Below, piece after piece: positions 12,801 to 25,607 of a DNA stretch of 64,000 nt. The DNA comes from Oxyruncus cristatus. Its lineage: Eukaryota; Chordata; Aves; Passeriformes; Cotingidae. The notes below the pieces were generated by a model. That model was not told the origin of the DNA and ran no database searches. It saw only the letters and a program-made list of their open reading frames with translations. The translations under genes were made by a program, and so were the position numbers. Location of the stretch: contig VXAY01005813.1 of assembly GCA_013399855.1 (NCBI GenBank), positions 723,825 through 787,824 of the forward strand, given 5' to 3'. Each line of letters begins with the position of its first letter. Position 1 is the first letter of the stretch.

Positions 12801-15800
12801 ACCAGTTCCATTTCCCAGCTTGTTCTTTGGCAAATACAGTGGCTGAAATTGGACAATTCAGTCACTCTGCATTCCAATTTAAAGGCAAATTTCTCCTTTC
12901 TATATCATGCATTAATGCAATGCTTCTCTCAAAAACAGTTATAGGATTGGCAGGAACTATGAAATCTAAATATTCATTTCAGTTACAATATTTAGGAGCT
13001 GATTTGCAGCCACTTTGAGTTGACAAAGCCCGTTGCTATTGGGGATGTTTGTTTTGGTAAATTGAATTCGTTTCCATTCATCATTGACACCCTCAAAGAG
13101 ATCCAGAACATGTTCTGCATGGAACAGGCACAGCAAGCACTGCGCTCACCCCGCTCAGCAAGCGCTTCAATGCATCTCCTGGCCAGGATTGCACTTTTCC
13201 CTCACTTTCCTAGGGAAAAAAATAAATACATCACTAAATAAAACGCTTTTGAGCACAAAGCTAAAAGAGCTGGTGATGGCAGCGCTGTTTTAGGGGGCAG
13301 CACTGTGCAGTACTGAAGGTGTTACCGTTACCCCTCTCTGAGACAGTTTCTCCTCTTTTTTTTTCCTGGAAGCTAAGGAGATTTTATGTGTATGAATATG
13401 TGTATGTGGGGTTTTATACATTTTAAAATTAAATAAACGTTGTCCCTTGTAAATTGGTGGCACTCTCCTCCATTTACCAGAGACGCCCCTGTGGAATGAC
13501 AAGATTAGATTATGGGAATAACCCCGAATTAAACAGTAATGGCAAGGAAACTTCTTTTTAGCCTTATATAATAAAGTATTTCCATTACCAGCCATAAATA
13601 CACAAGTGTTTTAAAGAATGTACAGGCCAGTGTATCCTCAATTAAAATAATTAAACATATATAAGAAAGTATGATAAATATTATAGCAAATGGAATAAAC
13701 TGGTTGTACTGGAACAGTCAAACACACAAATTTAAAATCTGGTTGGGGGGATAAATTAGTAATTGCTTCAGTAACATTTTAAGTTATGCAAATACTAAGA
13801 AATGTAATGAAATCTGTGTTTTCTCAGCCTCCAGGCCTTGAGCCAACTCTTCTGCCTTTGAACTAATAAATAAATTGGGTCAATCAAATAAGAATTCACC
13901 AAGTTACTGTAATGAATTAACTCTATGTTACATGGCTCCCATTTTACTCCAAAGACAGAGACATTTGTATCTGACACCCGAAGGAGATTTCTTGGATGAA
14001 TGTGTTGCATTTTGGGGGGAAAAAACAAACAAACCAGTAATTCTAACTTAGCTGGTGCTGCTTTAAAAGGTGAGAGTGTACACACACCTTCCCCACACAC
14101 TTTGAGCACTCCTGTTATTTTACTTTCTTTAGATACATATTAATGGGGATTGTTACAGGTGGCTCTTTTATTTGCAGTTTAACAGGGCGTGCAATGACAA
14201 AGATATATATGGGTTTTAGATGAGTAGGTATACTTTGCAACAGAAGACTGAATATATTTAATTTAACACAGTCTCAAAATCAAACTTGCTTCCAGAGCAG
14301 CAACACTGAAGAGAAGCCAAGTGCTTGTCATGGTAAATGTGCAGCCTCAGGATTAGAAATGGAACATTCACCAGCATCACAAAGTGGGTATTTTTCTCTT
14401 TTCAGTAAAAAATGAGAGAAAGGAATATTCCACAGCAGAGCAACTGTGATCACTGCTGAAACTAAACCTCCTGAATTTCTTTGTTGCCATTGCTGTAACA
14501 CGTAAGGGAGTTGAAATAAGTAATTCAGATTTTGTTGCCTGTCCTACAAGCTTTTTCTCCCTAAAAGAGGCAGAATATCAGGCCTAAAACTAAACGAACA
14601 CATAATAAAGAGGTTTGCTCCCTGTGAGCAAACCAGGGCAGGCTTTTTCCTTCCCGTACCATAAAGCAAAAATTTTTCACCTCCTGGATTAGCAACTACG
14701 ACAATGACAGATTTTTCATATTCTACTCTGTTGTGAAGACAAACAAGGCATTCAGCCTCTAAAAAAAAAAAAAAGGTCTGAAAGGCAGGAGAGGGAAAAA
14801 AAAAAAAATCACAAGTTGGCACTGAGAGAGTCTTTTTAGGTAACACTTCTGTGGAGCCAATCCTGAAATTCTTGTTCATTCTTTTCAAATACCCTTAAAT
14901 ACAACAAGGATTATCAAGTCCTCAAAAAGAAACAAACAGTGTCCTGATGACCTTTTTTTTTTTTAAATTACAAAAGCAAGTCATTTCCCAGGCTGGAGAG
15001 TTTAAAATTGCAAAGGCAAATAAACTGGAGATATTTTTGGTTTCACAAGTTTTGCAGCCACCTGAGCGTGGACAGCCAGCAGAAGCAAAAAGTCATTAAA
15101 GAACTCATTTTTCTTTCAGGGCCTCCCCTGCATCCCAGGTAAGCCCCTACACTCTGTGCAGAAAACAAGTGTCCAAAATGAAAAATCACCCCAGGGTGAG
15201 AATTAGGTGGCGTGTAAGTTTAATATGTGAAGTATAAGCTTTAATAAAGGTATTACTTTATCTAACATGTCATTTTCTTGATAAGTGTTTGTATGTTAGT
15301 TGGTTTACTTGAACCCGTCGATACAGAAGAACAATTTCAGGGCAAACCCAGAAGGAAACTGTGCAAAATTTCCACCATCAACCCTTGTGTTGTCAAAGGT
15401 TTTAAACGTAAAACCCAGAACTTACAAAGTGGCTGCAAACCTGCTTTTAACACCTCACATGCCAAACTTGGGGTTCTACTTTTCTTCTTCTCGTATTACT
15501 GATGTCATGTCAAAAACTTTTTCCAAAAACTTTAGTTTCAAATCAGTATCAATCCACTATTCAGAAATAGAACAAAAAAAAATTTAAAATAATTAAAAAA
15601 ATAAAAAAAAATAAAAAAAGGAAAGAAAGAAAAGAGACTTATGAAGAAGTCTGAAAACAAGACCGACCTATACCCTGGGTGAGATTGGATGGGTTAAGTG
15701 TCTCTGGCACTATTTGTCTTCACTATTGACAGACACTGTCACACAACCCACCACTCGATGCCTGTCTCTGAATGGCGAAGCTAGAATGCAAGTTAAGTGT

Positions 15801-18800
15801 ATTAATAGAGAAAAAAACTAGCATCCCAGCAAATATCATAAAGCAATCCAATTCACCAGTTATTAAACACACTCAGATTCAAGATAGGTAGGTTAATTTA
15901 ATTTACATTAAGCCCCACAGTGTAAATTCCCCTTTACATTCCCATGCTGACCCAAGCAGTGTATTTATTATACTTTGGGTAAATACATTAATCAATGGTT
16001 TTGTTATAAATTACTCCCATTATTCAATTAACACTCAATTTTAGGTATCTAAGTAGAATTTTTGTTAGTGGCTCACACACACCAATTCCACGGATCTTAG
16101 ATCCTTCCCACTCAGTGCTAAAAGGCTGATTCCAAGCAAGCAGAACTCTGGGAATCTCAGCTGCTCTCCAAGCTCTACCTGTCACTCACCAGCTCCCCCC
16201 CCAACTGTACCCTGTATGAGGAAGTCAGGATTGATGGATCTGGCAAAGAACCTCAACTGAAGAAACAGACTATTTTATCTTTTAAATACAGGGTTCGTTT
16301 TTTTGCTAAGAAACACCTTCAGTACTGCCACACACGAGTGACCAAACGGAACTGTTCTTGCCCCTCACTGTCTTGGTTTTCAACTAAGGAACAGGGAATT
16401 CTCTTGTCACAAAGTAGTTCTCAAGTCTTTCTGACCTAGTAACAGCATTTAATGCAAGAAATTGTAAAAAAATCTCTCAGAATAATGTCACAACTTGTGT
16501 TTGATTGAGCAGTTCTGGAAAACTGGGTTTACTGACTATATGAAATGCAGGAAGACTGAATATTATCTTACTTTAGGAAGAAGATACGAACTAGACATGT
16601 ACACTGATACAATTCTTTACATGGAATTCTAAGGAAGCTCGCGGAGTAGGAACACACTCAACGCACAGACAACTCCACACAACTAGAACATTCTAACTGA
16701 ATTCCGGATAACATGTCTAAAGAGTTTCCACAACATGGAAACAGAAAGCAGAACTTTTTCTTCAGCATTTCCCAGCCATGACCTGTAACCAGGAGACACT
16801 TGAGCATGATGAAGGAACCTTTTCACTCCCCTGAGCTGAACCTAATCGCAGATCAACCTCTCCTAAGTCCGTAGGCTCCACCTCGGCTCTTGTGGGACAT
16901 GGTCCTTCCAGGAGAAACACTTAAACCAATGCACAGCACCAGGAAGATGAGCTTTGAACAAGCATTAAGGTCTGGCTGAAATTCATTCTGTAAGAGAGAA
17001 GTATCTGCCCCATGGCTGAAGCCACAGACAGAAATCCCTGGAAGACATCCTCCTAGGATATGACAGGAAGGCATTTCCAACTGGGAGGGTGGTGGGAAGA
17101 GGAAGGGAAAAGCCTACAAAGAAATGGAAGTTTTTACAGGCACTGGAGACCAACTACAAAGAAGAGTATTTTTTTCTGCTCATTTGTTTACAACAAGCAA
17201 TCACAAGGCCAGGAGAACAGAACTGGTACCAGCACTGAGATCCCCTTTGAAATCTCTGGCCATTATCTCTGTATCAACAGGAAAAACTGATAATGACACC
17301 AGGAAGGATGATAAATGGACAAAATATTTTCATTAAAAATAAAAATGAAGAAGCCTGGCTCTAGCCACTCAGGGAAAAACAAATCAAAACAAAACCATCT
17401 CCATTTTGAGGCTTTATTGGAATCCTTATTTTAAGAATAATGAAAAAGCCTACTTCGGCAGCAGAAGACATGAGCCTTTAGCACCCAGTGTCCACCCCAG
17501 AGATGAGGCAGGTATCCTCATCCATATCTCTACAGTATCAGTTGAGAACTAAAGCCTTATTTTCATAATTAAAATGACCAAAAATGCTAATGGCAATACT
17601 GCAGTAACAACTCCAATCAAAAAAGCCAATTACATCCGTTTGAGACAAGCAGATTGTCCCTTTAATTACAAAGCAGCATAAAAAGAAGCATGGAATTGAT
17701 GGAAAAAAGGCAAAGCTTCATCATTTACCTAATATTCTCCAAGGATATAACCACAGATGTTTGGGAGCCAGAAAATCTCACTACATCACAGATTAACTGT
17801 ATCCCAACATGAAGAATGCAAAAAAAAAAAAAAAAAGGGATCAGTAAATACATTTCAGTGGCATAAAATCTGTTCCCCTTTTGCTACAGCAAGAACACAC
17901 CACTCTGGAGAAAACCACTGGAGATCAGGAACTGGAAACCAGAGAGCAATATAAAAAATATGGAAATATATACGTATTTGCCTCTGTGGGAAATGAAGAG
18001 CAGCTTGAGAGATGAACTAACTGAAGCAGCTCATTCCAAGATTTGCTGCAAGGAGAACAAGGGATCAGAAGCAGGAAAAGGAGTTTCTCTAACAGTTTGC
18101 TGAGGTTCAGAAGATTTGAGCATTCCTGGTACTGGAGATAACAGATCAAAAAGCAACACTTGTTTAAAGAATATGGTTGAAAATACTCCTGATCATCCCC
18201 AAAACACAAGAATCAGGTCTTACCTACCAGTCCTTTGAAAAAGGACTCAAATTAGCAAAGTGAATTTTAAGCATTTGGAGGTTCAATGTATCTTGATCAA
18301 CACCCAAAAATTGTTCAACCTTTCAGAACCAACTGAAGAGACTCAAATATCCCTCCTTGCAAGTGGAGCTCACAAACAGCCTGCAGAAGCATCAGGAAAG
18401 CTTCAGGCACATTTATTTCATGTAAGAGATCTCCAGACACAGCTTACAATGACATTTCTCAGCATGACACCCTCATGCAATTCAAGAGTCTGGAAGATGA
18501 TTCATATTTAATGTGTTTATGGCGCTGCACCAGGCAAAATCCTCCTTTTCCTGTCCCCTGAACAAAGACACTTGTAATTCAAATAGTGAGCACAGAGAAT
18601 GGTTTCCAGAGGTAAAAGCAGATCCTTTCCCTGCCTTCTGCTTTTCAGAAGAATGACAGAATTAAAAGCTTGAGACAGCAGCTCAAAATCCCAGAGTTCT
18701 AAGAAATTACACTTGCCTGTTTGATATTCATAGAGTGGGTAACACCTCTTTTGTCTGGATTAATGAATAGGAGATACACATCTATTAACAAATTAATGAA

Positions 18801-21800
18801 AATCCAATCAGCAACATTCCATTTTCATACTCTTACGACTTTTCCGTAAATCACAAAACAAATTTCCAAATGGAAGAAGAACCAGAAGTCTGTCCCTGCG
18901 AGGTCATCACTGCTAAAAGCAGCCCATCCTGCTCCTCCAAAAAAACCAGCACTTAACTGCAGCAGTACTTCTCACCTATAATGTGATTTATATGGGCCAA
19001 AACCCCAATGCAAGGTGACAGAAAAGCCTCGAGTAAGCTGAATTTCAGCCAGATATTGTCTTACTCTGTGTTTTGGGAAGCAGAGAACAAACTGTGTTAA
19101 CTACTACAGGAATAGTAAAAAGCTCTCACCACTTTGAATCATTCCCTGCCACAGAATCCTCTCATTATCCAAAGTAATCATATCTGGAAGCGATTTCTAC
19201 ACACACTGCAGCTTGCAGTTCCAATTAGCCTTTTCTTTCTTTTCTTTTAAAAATGACTAAATGAGATTACCTACAACACTGTGGAGATTGAACTATCATT
19301 TCCCTCTCATTTCCCAAAAAAGGAGGTCTTAGAGCAAATTAAGAGCTGACACAAAAATTAAAACCAGAAAGACTTACACAAGACAAGGGAAACATTTCAC
19401 ATATGGAGCACCAAAGTCCTTCCCCTTCACCCTGCTCCTGTACAGTGTCAGCTCCTCAAAAATCTGCCTACAGTCTAAAAGTAAGCACTTGATGTATGCA
19501 AATGAATAGTCACTCTTAAAATATGAATGTAAAATATTTATTTGTTTCCCTGTATAATCACTAGGCATGCACAAAGCCTGGGCTCATTTTCCTGTTAAGA
19601 AATCAGAGCCCAGCCCAGCCAGACCTCTTGCTACTACTCGAGACATGGTGACAGGGCTTGAAAATGTAGTGGCAAAGACACTGAAGAAACCCCGAAACAA
19701 TAAGGAAAATAGGGAAACACCCTTTTATCTACAAACATGGTGCAGCTACAGCAAGAACACAGCACAAACACTGCCACGTTCAGAGTGGTCCTCGCTGAGC
19801 GGGCAGCGTCATCAGCACTCAAAATGGAACTAGTCTTTGCTCTGTCCAGAGTTTTTTCAGGTTGGCTGGGGGTTCTAATCACAATTTTTAACAACTTGCA
19901 GAAGTGTCATTGCTTGTGCTTAATGCTTCTGATCCAGACTTTAACGCACCCAAGAACTTCACTGGCTCCAAAGCCCCTCTCCAGCTCTCTTGGAGCCCCT
20001 TTAGGCACTGGAAGGGGCTCTAAGGTCTCCCTGGAGCCTTCTCTGCTCCAGGCTGAACATCCCCAGCTCTCAATTTGGCACCAGCTCAGTCTTTGTGAAC
20101 CAAAGTGGTCTCTGACACTGAAAAGTGTTTGTAGGAGAACAAGTAGGCCTCCTTTCAGGGTTAACAAAACACCTCAACACTAATCTTTGCATTTTTTTGT
20201 TCTTGTGCTGCAGTTTAACCCAAACACACCAAATTCATTCTTAGTTTTTTTAAAGGGGCTGGACTGGCTGTTAGCAGACACTAAATACCTGGAGGTAACA
20301 GACATTTAGTTCCATTCAAGTTTTTAAGTCTTTTCTGTTAGATACAGAATTAATTAGCAGTTCAGGTCTGTCTGTGGATTTATAGTGTAACAGGGTTTGT
20401 GGGGTTTCTTCTTCACTTGTTTTTAAGACAGATGTTTCTACAAGATTTGGTTGCTGCTGTCTGCGAACCAAACCCATCATTAAACATCTTGATTTTAGAA
20501 ATATACGCCCAAATTACTTTTTTAATAAGTGATATAAAAACATCAAATCCTTTCAATATAATAAACCCATGAAATTCTTTCAATGGCCAAGTTCCACTGT
20601 GCACAGTTAAATCCACAGGTTCTCTCAGGAGAGGTCTGGCAAAACATGAATGGTGAGCAGTGCTGTAAAGTTTCTCTGACAAGTCTACAACCACTTCAGG
20701 TTCTGATCAGGATTCCTGGACCATGCAAATCTGGGAGACATTCTCACACAAACATTTAATGCATATGAACTCAGAGAGAGAGAGAAAAAAGAATAATGCA
20801 GCTATCTGAATCCTCATCTTAAAAACGGACATTTTTCTCTCAAGAAACAATTTCAGGCCAATTAGGAAAGAGGAACATGACCTTGTAAGAAACATGGGGA
20901 TCAAATCATGAAAAAAAAAGCCATTAGAGAAAGATGCACCTATAGGGAGCAAAATGGTATTTTTTCCTCAGTGCACAGATATTTACTAATATATACAAGA
21001 TAATGAGAAGAATTCCAGATACAGACCAGCACTGAGGCTAACATCTCAAATCAGATCTTTGTCCTTAAACCCTGGCTTTTTTGTGTTTAATGAACATCAA
21101 TGAGAGTCTTTAAAACATGGCTGGGAGTAAGAGAAACGAGAAGACTAAAAGGTCATGCCTCATTTTTATATATTGTCAATTAGGAAAAAACTAAACTGAC
21201 CAGTTTACAGCAGTTCCAGCTGACACACATTATATCCTCATGTATTGAGGATTTTGTAACACATCACACTAGAGCTTTGTGTGAAAGGAGCTTAAATACT
21301 ACACTTCCTCAGGCCTCAAAGGAAAACATGACCTTTCTTCCTCCTTAGCTTTTGGTAAAAGCTTCATGGCCCAAAATGTCATCTCCTATTCCATTTTTAT
21401 CCTAACTAGAATCCACTTTTACTAAGCATTCTGCCTTAGTTACAAACAGGGATTTATCCCCTTGGAAGACAGAGTGCGTTCTAGGAGTTAACAGCCCGTG
21501 TGGCATAACAGAGCAGCACAACAGAGAAATTATTTCTTATGAAGATGTATATAAAACACCACAGCAACCATTTACACAAAACACTTGGTAATTTTGATCA
21601 CCCACTTTAACTGTATCACCTAAATTCTCCTAGAATGAACTCTGTTACTTCTCCACAAGCTCTTTTTTTACACTCAAAACTTTGCCAGCACTGTTCATGT
21701 TGGCCAGAGCATTACAAACCTTAAGAAAACATCAGAATAAAGGAGAGCCCTTACCAGCAGCAACTACAGCTGGAGGCGGCGAACCTGCCTCGCCACCGCT

Positions 21801-21880
21801 TGTTTGGCTCATGGATGCTATGGATGTTTCTCTGGAAGGTGGTAACTGCAGCTCCTTTGGGAGAAGGTCATAGACAGATT
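698..21880 (-). CDS. NFAT5: NFAT5 (TonEBP), exons 2-6, partial at both ends
   Basis: NFAT5 is the Rel-family transcription factor that drives osmoprotective genes under hypertonic stress, shuttling from cytoplasm to nucleus. The visible coding sequence joins 21880-21755, 11107-10549, 5450-5258, 2971-2781 and 870-698, about 413 codons. Every junction keeps frame and uses GT-AG sites. In order it shows the segment after the exon 1 export signal ([15 protein letters not shown]), a Ser-rich stretch with MGGACSSF, the acidic block [14 protein letters not shown] that corresponds to the auxiliary export region, the basic [15 protein letters not shown], then the start of the Rel-homology region with the DNA-recognition loop [11 protein letters not shown]. 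The residues follow mammalian NFAT5 almost position for position, so identity is secure. Exon 1 is not visible. The rest of the RHR, the dimerisation domain and the long Gln-rich activation tail lie left of position 1. CYB5B lies upstream in the same orientation, as in human. Confidence 0.97.
1409..1475. repeat. A-rich low-complexity tract with (AAT)n
   Basis: Runs of A interrupted by AAT and CCCC, with no flanking element recognised. Confidence 0.8.
1790..1855 (+). repeat. CR1 3'-tail fragment
   Basis: GGTTGGATTTGACGATCTTAAAGGTCTTTTCCAACCTTAAC followed by a degenerate ATTnTATGA tail is the sense-strand 3' terminus of CR1. Confidence 0.75.
2781..2971 (-). CDS. NFAT5: NFAT5 exon 5 (Rel-homology region)
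   Basis: Encodes [54 protein letters not shown] and [10 protein letters not shown]. This is the Ig-like beta-sandwich of the RHR N-terminal domain. Acceptor CTCTTTCAG above 2971, donor GC|GTGAGT at 2780-2779. The 191-bp exon leaves two bases of an Ala codon, completed by exon 6. Confidence 0.96.
2972..5257 (-). other. NFAT5 intron 4
   Basis: No gene recognised. A 15-base A run lies at 4128-4142. Overlapping open frames at 3728-4247 on both strands resemble no family and cross that A run, so they look like chance. Confidence 0.8.
5258..5450 (-). CDS. NFAT5: NFAT5 exon 4 (start of Rel-homology region, DNA-recognition loop)
   Basis: The reverse strand reads [28 protein letters not shown] and [20 protein letters not shown], then [25 protein letters not shown] is the NFAT5 equivalent of the Rel recognition loop that makes base contacts with the TonE/ORE element. 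Acceptor TTCCCAG at 5457-5451, donor AAG|GTAGGC at 5257-5256. The 193-bp length fits the phases of both neighbours. Confidence 0.96.
5804..5831. repeat. (CA)n microsatellite
   Basis: Two short CA runs split by GT within NFAT5 intron 3. Confidence 0.85.
6698..6985 (-). repeat. CR1 LINE 3'-end copy
   Basis: Starts at GGAATTATAGAACAGTCTTGG, continues GGTTGGAAGGGACCTTCAGA, CATGGCAGGGACACCTTCCA, CAGGGATGGGGCAACCACAG, and ends near CCTTTGCCTATAGCAACAGG. Reverse-complement orientation of the CR1 3' region. Confidence 0.9.
10199..10370 (-). repeat. CR1 LINE 3'-end copy
   Basis: CAGAATTATGGAATGGTTTG to CAGGGATGGGGCAGCCACAA is the antisense CR1 3' end. It sits about 180 bases beyond the exon 3 donor of NFAT5. 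Confidence 0.9.
10549..11107 (-). CDS. NFAT5: NFAT5 exon 3 (NLS and N-terminal regulatory region)
   Basis: The 559-bp exon starts [18 protein letters not shown] and ends NSKAGNG. It contains the phospho-regulated [19 protein letters not shown] segment, the acidic [19 protein letters not shown] run and the basic [23 protein letters not shown]. The internal Met of MGGACSSF is the start of the shorter mammalian isoform. The acceptor is ACACCGCAG above 11107, with a weak pyrimidine tract. The donor must be GG|GTTGGT (10548-10547) for frame and for the human-like G-x-x-ENQ junction. The nearby GTATCT would shift the frame. Confidence 0.96.
12296..12338. repeat. Inverted repeat, 11-bp perfect arms, 21-nt loop
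   Basis: AACACATTGTA at 12296-12306 pairs with TACAATGTGTT at 12328-12338. The stem is short and AT-rich; no family recognised. Confidence 0.6.
15571..15642. repeat. A-rich low-complexity tract
   Basis: Interrupted A runs passing into GAAA-type repeats inside NFAT5 intron 2. Confidence 0.8.
19958..20080 (-). repeat. CR1 internal fragment
   Basis: CTCTCCAGCTCTCTTGGAGC, CACTGGAAGGGGCTCTAAGG and CTCTGCTCCAGGCTGAACAT are the reverse complement of the CR1 segment that also occurs at about 23830-23960. The extreme 3' end is missing, so this is a truncated copy. Confidence 0.75.
21755..21880 (-). CDS. NFAT5: NFAT5 exon 2
   Basis: The reverse strand reads [15 protein letters not shown] through a Ser/Thr/Gly-rich stretch to [10 protein letters not shown]. 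The acceptor is TTCAACAG just above 21880 and the donor is G|GTAAGG at 21754-21753. Length is 126 bp, entering and leaving in phase 1, so the exon can be skipped without a frameshift. A G from exon 1 completes the first Glu codon. Confidence 0.95.
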
Positions 21881-22295
21881 CTGTTGAACAAAGAGGATTT
21901 AATCAAAAAGTTATTTGCGTTCAGTACAAGAAAAGAAATAATGTTTTTGCCGAAAAGATACGAACCATAACCCAGCCCTTTCAGAACCTTCGGGAAAAGT
22001 TACATTAAGCACTTGGAATAACAGCGTGGAAAACAAGTTATTTCAGCAAACAAACAAACATTAAGACATACATTCTCAAGACCGAGACAAAGGACACAAA
22101 CCTGTTCAAACAAAGAAATAATTCATGAACTTCCACAGAAACTGTTCTCTTCCAGAACGAAGGGGCTGAGGGCATGTACAGCACATCATGTGAGAATCAG
22201 AGACAAACCTGCTCTCAGAATTCCAACTGTGCAACCGACTTCCAAAAGAAAAAAGCCTAATGTTGCACCACCATCCCTAGAGTAGCCTATAAACT

Positions 22296-22530
22296 CTCAG
22301 AATCCCAAAATGGTTTGGGTTGGAAGGGACCTCAAAGCTCATCCAGTCCCACACCCCCTGCTGTGGGCAGGGACACCTTCCACTAGACGAGGTTACTCCA
22401 AGCCCCGTCCAGCCTGGCCTTGGACACTTCAGGGATGGGGCAGCCACAGCTTCTCTGGGCAACCTGTGCCAGGGCCTCACCACCCTCACAGGGAAGGATT
22501 TCTTCCCAACAGCCCATCTAACCCTGCCCT
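22296..22530 (-). repeat. CR1 LINE 3'-end copy
   Basis: CCCAAAATGGTTTGGGTTGG to CAGGGAAGGATTTCTTCCCA shows the full antisense CR1 3' signature, including TGTGGGCAGGGACACCTTCC. Confidence 0.92.
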
Positions 22531-23769
22531 ACTTCTCCTTTATAGGAAATTCTTATAGATATTATTTAGGTGCTTGAGACAGATATGGAAAACTCAGTTT
22601 TTGAAGGCTTTTTTCCCCCTTCCGGAGCAACAATTATACTCGACTGATCCTAACGTAAAATATATTTGTAATTTTTACAGCAATTCTGTAAAAATCAGAA
22701 AACCCACAGAGTTGACTAAAAAGTTTTAACTGCATTAGGAGGTAAAAAACTAGACACACAAGACAAAGCCCAGGCAAACACACACCCAGCAACACTTGTT
22801 CACACTTTTGCTCCTGTTTTACTACAAGGAGCAGCTGCATTAGCGTTTCCTCAGAGATGAGTGCAGTAGTTTGTACAACCCCTTGTAAATAAGCCCCAGC
22901 CTTTACTCAGGCTGGCACTGGCACTACAACCCACAGGAGGGGAGTAAAAACACAGACAGGTGTTCAGGGCTGCTGCTACTCAAAATGTTTAGTGAGGGGC
23001 CCCAAAATAAGGGATTGCAACAGCGTGTGTGTGCATGTAACTAAAGAAAACTTTATATCTTGTATATAAACTGAATGTATACATATATTTCCATTCCCTT
23101 CTCCTCAAGAAATCCTCTTTGAGAAGTGAGTCGCTCATGACCATCGTTCTGTCATGACTCATAAAATATTCGGTGTTGATTACAAAAGCTCCTTTCCAAA
23201 TCCCAAGCTACTAGGTAATTATGAGCTTTTCTCTTTGGGCTGGTTCTTGGGGATTTTTTTTTTTGTTTAAGAAATTTATTTTTAACTCTCCAAGTGATGA
23301 AAGTTCTGTCAAGCTTTTTGCTTTAAAGGGATGCTCAAATCCAAAACACCCACAGAACGATTTTTACTCAGGGAACACATGATTTTTGCAGAAATCCACA
23401 ATTCTAATCTTTGTGAATAATTCCAACAATATGATAAAGAGGGAGGGAAGGAAAAGCCAGCATTAGAACTGAAGCACATTCCCAAAGATCACAAGACCAT
23501 TAAGAGCAAATCTTTAATTTCATGCTTCACTGATAAACACCAAATTACTTGAAAGGTGGACTAAATTACGACACCCAGCTCTTATCCTGATACACCTGGA
23601 GAGCACAGCTAAAGCTGGAGCTGAGCCCTACACCCGCACAAGAGGCTGGAACTAACCCTGGGAGCTGTAAATACTTGGGTGCAAGTTCTTAGGAAGGAGC
23701 TTTAGGTCTCCTGGGTAACACATAAGGAGAAAAAGAGATCAAAACCATGGGATTAGACACCATGGGGAA

Positions 23770-24240
23770 GACATGGAGTTGTTGGAGTAAGTCCAGAGGA
23801 GCCCACGGAGGTGCTCCGAGGGCTGGAGCCACTCTGCTCTGGAGCCAGGCTGGGAGAGCTGGGAATGTCCATCCAACCTGGAGAAGAGCAGGCTTCAGGG
23901 AGACCTTAGAGCTGCTTCCAGTGCCTAAACAGGCTCCAAGAGAGCTGGAAAGGGACTTGGGACAAGGGCCTGGAGGGACAGGACAAGAGGGAATGGCTTT
24001 CCACTACCAGAGGGCAGAGTTAGATGGGAAGAAATTCTTGGCTGTGAGGGTGGTGAGGCCCTGGCACAGGCTGCCCAGAGAAGCTGTGGCTGCCCCATCC
24101 CTGGAAGTGGGCCAGGCCAGATTGGATGGGGCTTGGAGCAACCTGGGATAGTGGAAGGTGTCCCTGCCCACAGCAGGGGGTGTGGGACTGGATGAAGTTT
24201 GAGGTCCCTTCCAACCCAAACTATTCCATGAATCTGTGAA
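23770..24240 (+). repeat. CR1 LINE 3' portion, longest copy in the window
   Basis: Sense orientation: GGAGCCAGGCTGGGAGAGCT, AGGGAATGGCTTTCCACTAC, GTGAGGGTGGTGAGGCCCTG, then CCCTTCCAACCCAAACTATT and the terminal ATGAATCTGTGA. About 470 bases, 5'-truncated as usual for CR1. Confidence 0.92.
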
Positions 24241-25607
24241 CAAATAACAGAAGCTTATGGTCAAATCCAAACTTTCAGAAGAAAAACAACTCTCCTGGCT
24301 TTTCTCAGAACAGATGCAGCTTCACAGCCTAAAACACATCCTTACTGAACTGTTTTTCAACACTTCCCTGAGGAATCCCAAGTGCCTGGATACCTTTAAG
24401 AACTCTTGCTGCCACAAACCTGCTCTACACACATCAGACTTCAAATGAAACTTTGTGTTTTCACCTAAACACAGGCCAATGTTTATATATGCTGCACTAT
24501 AAATAGCATTAAAGCAAAAACTGACAAATTCCAGAAACATGAGAGTTGTTGCAAGGAAACTAATTCTTCCCCAGAGGATACAGCTCCCTCCCAGCCTGAC
24601 ACTGGATTTAAAAGCTGAAGCCATTGCTCAGCTCCCCTCCATCACCATGTTTTACACATGTGTGCACACACACCAACACTATGTGAAACTTCCTGCTATA
24701 ACTTTACGTTGATTCATGCGGAAAACACCCACTAAAGGGAAAGGCTGCTATGGAAATGCAGTATTACACTGAAAGGCAAAAATAGTATTTCAGCATCATT
24801 ACGTATTTCTACAGAATTAGCAAGGAAAAAAAAGGTGTAGACAGAATTCCTGCTTTCAGCAGCCAGTGCTGAATCAACGAGGGAAGTTTCAGCTGTCTGA
24901 CAACACTAAGTGTCTTGTAATTTATTGCTGATTTAAATTCCCCTGACGAATAGATCAGTTGAGCTCAAGTTTCTGGTTTTTTTTTTTTTTCTGGAAGTAG
25001 CTCCACTTATACTCAACGTCTTCCCTAAACACATTTTCTTTCTCTACAAAGGAATCAAGGAACACGTGTTTCAGGATTAGTGTTATTATGAAATATAAAC
25101 AAGATAACAAAACACTAATGATCAGCCAGGAGTCCCACACACTCATTTCCCCACACAAACCCTCACGTGCACTTAGGTAATCAGTTATTGACATCCTATC
25201 TACAGTAAACTTTCAAATCTCCTATCTTCCCTCCAATTATCTCACTTAGACAAGCCCAGCTTTGCAAATTCTGCTCCTGAACTCAAGGACATACGGGGAC
25301 AGCAGATTTACAAAAAGTATTTTAAGTGTCAAATTTCTTCAACTGCCCTTTATCCGATTATCCTGCCCCTATAATCTCTCATCTGAGATCAGCTGCTTGG
25401 AACTTTGATCTTCCTGCCAGTTACACTGACAGTCCAGAAAATTCTATTTCACATGGTTATATGGACCAGAACTGCACCAAACATCGGATCAGGATCCAAC
25501 ATCACAGCACCTGACATCTGAGGAAGACAAGATTTTGTTGCGTACTGCTTGAACCTGCACAAAACATTCAGAATTTATATATTAATAAAAAATAATCAAG
25601 AACTTTT

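Larger units (their letters stand above)
11108..21754 (-). other. NFAT5 intron 2
   Basis: 10.6 kb with no recognised exon. It contains homopolymer A/T tracts (about 11497-11512, 14760-14775, 15571-15625, 17819-17836), a small AT-rich hairpin at 12296-12338 and one internal CR1 fragment at about 19958-20080. The first about 110 bases next to exon 3 are GC-rich and open in frame; see findings. Confidence 0.8.

Noticed and set aside
23747..24270. 134-codon plus-strand frame and minus-strand frames
   Set aside because: They are translations of a CR1 3' region, as are those at 28646-29061, 43254-43814 and 57216-57689.
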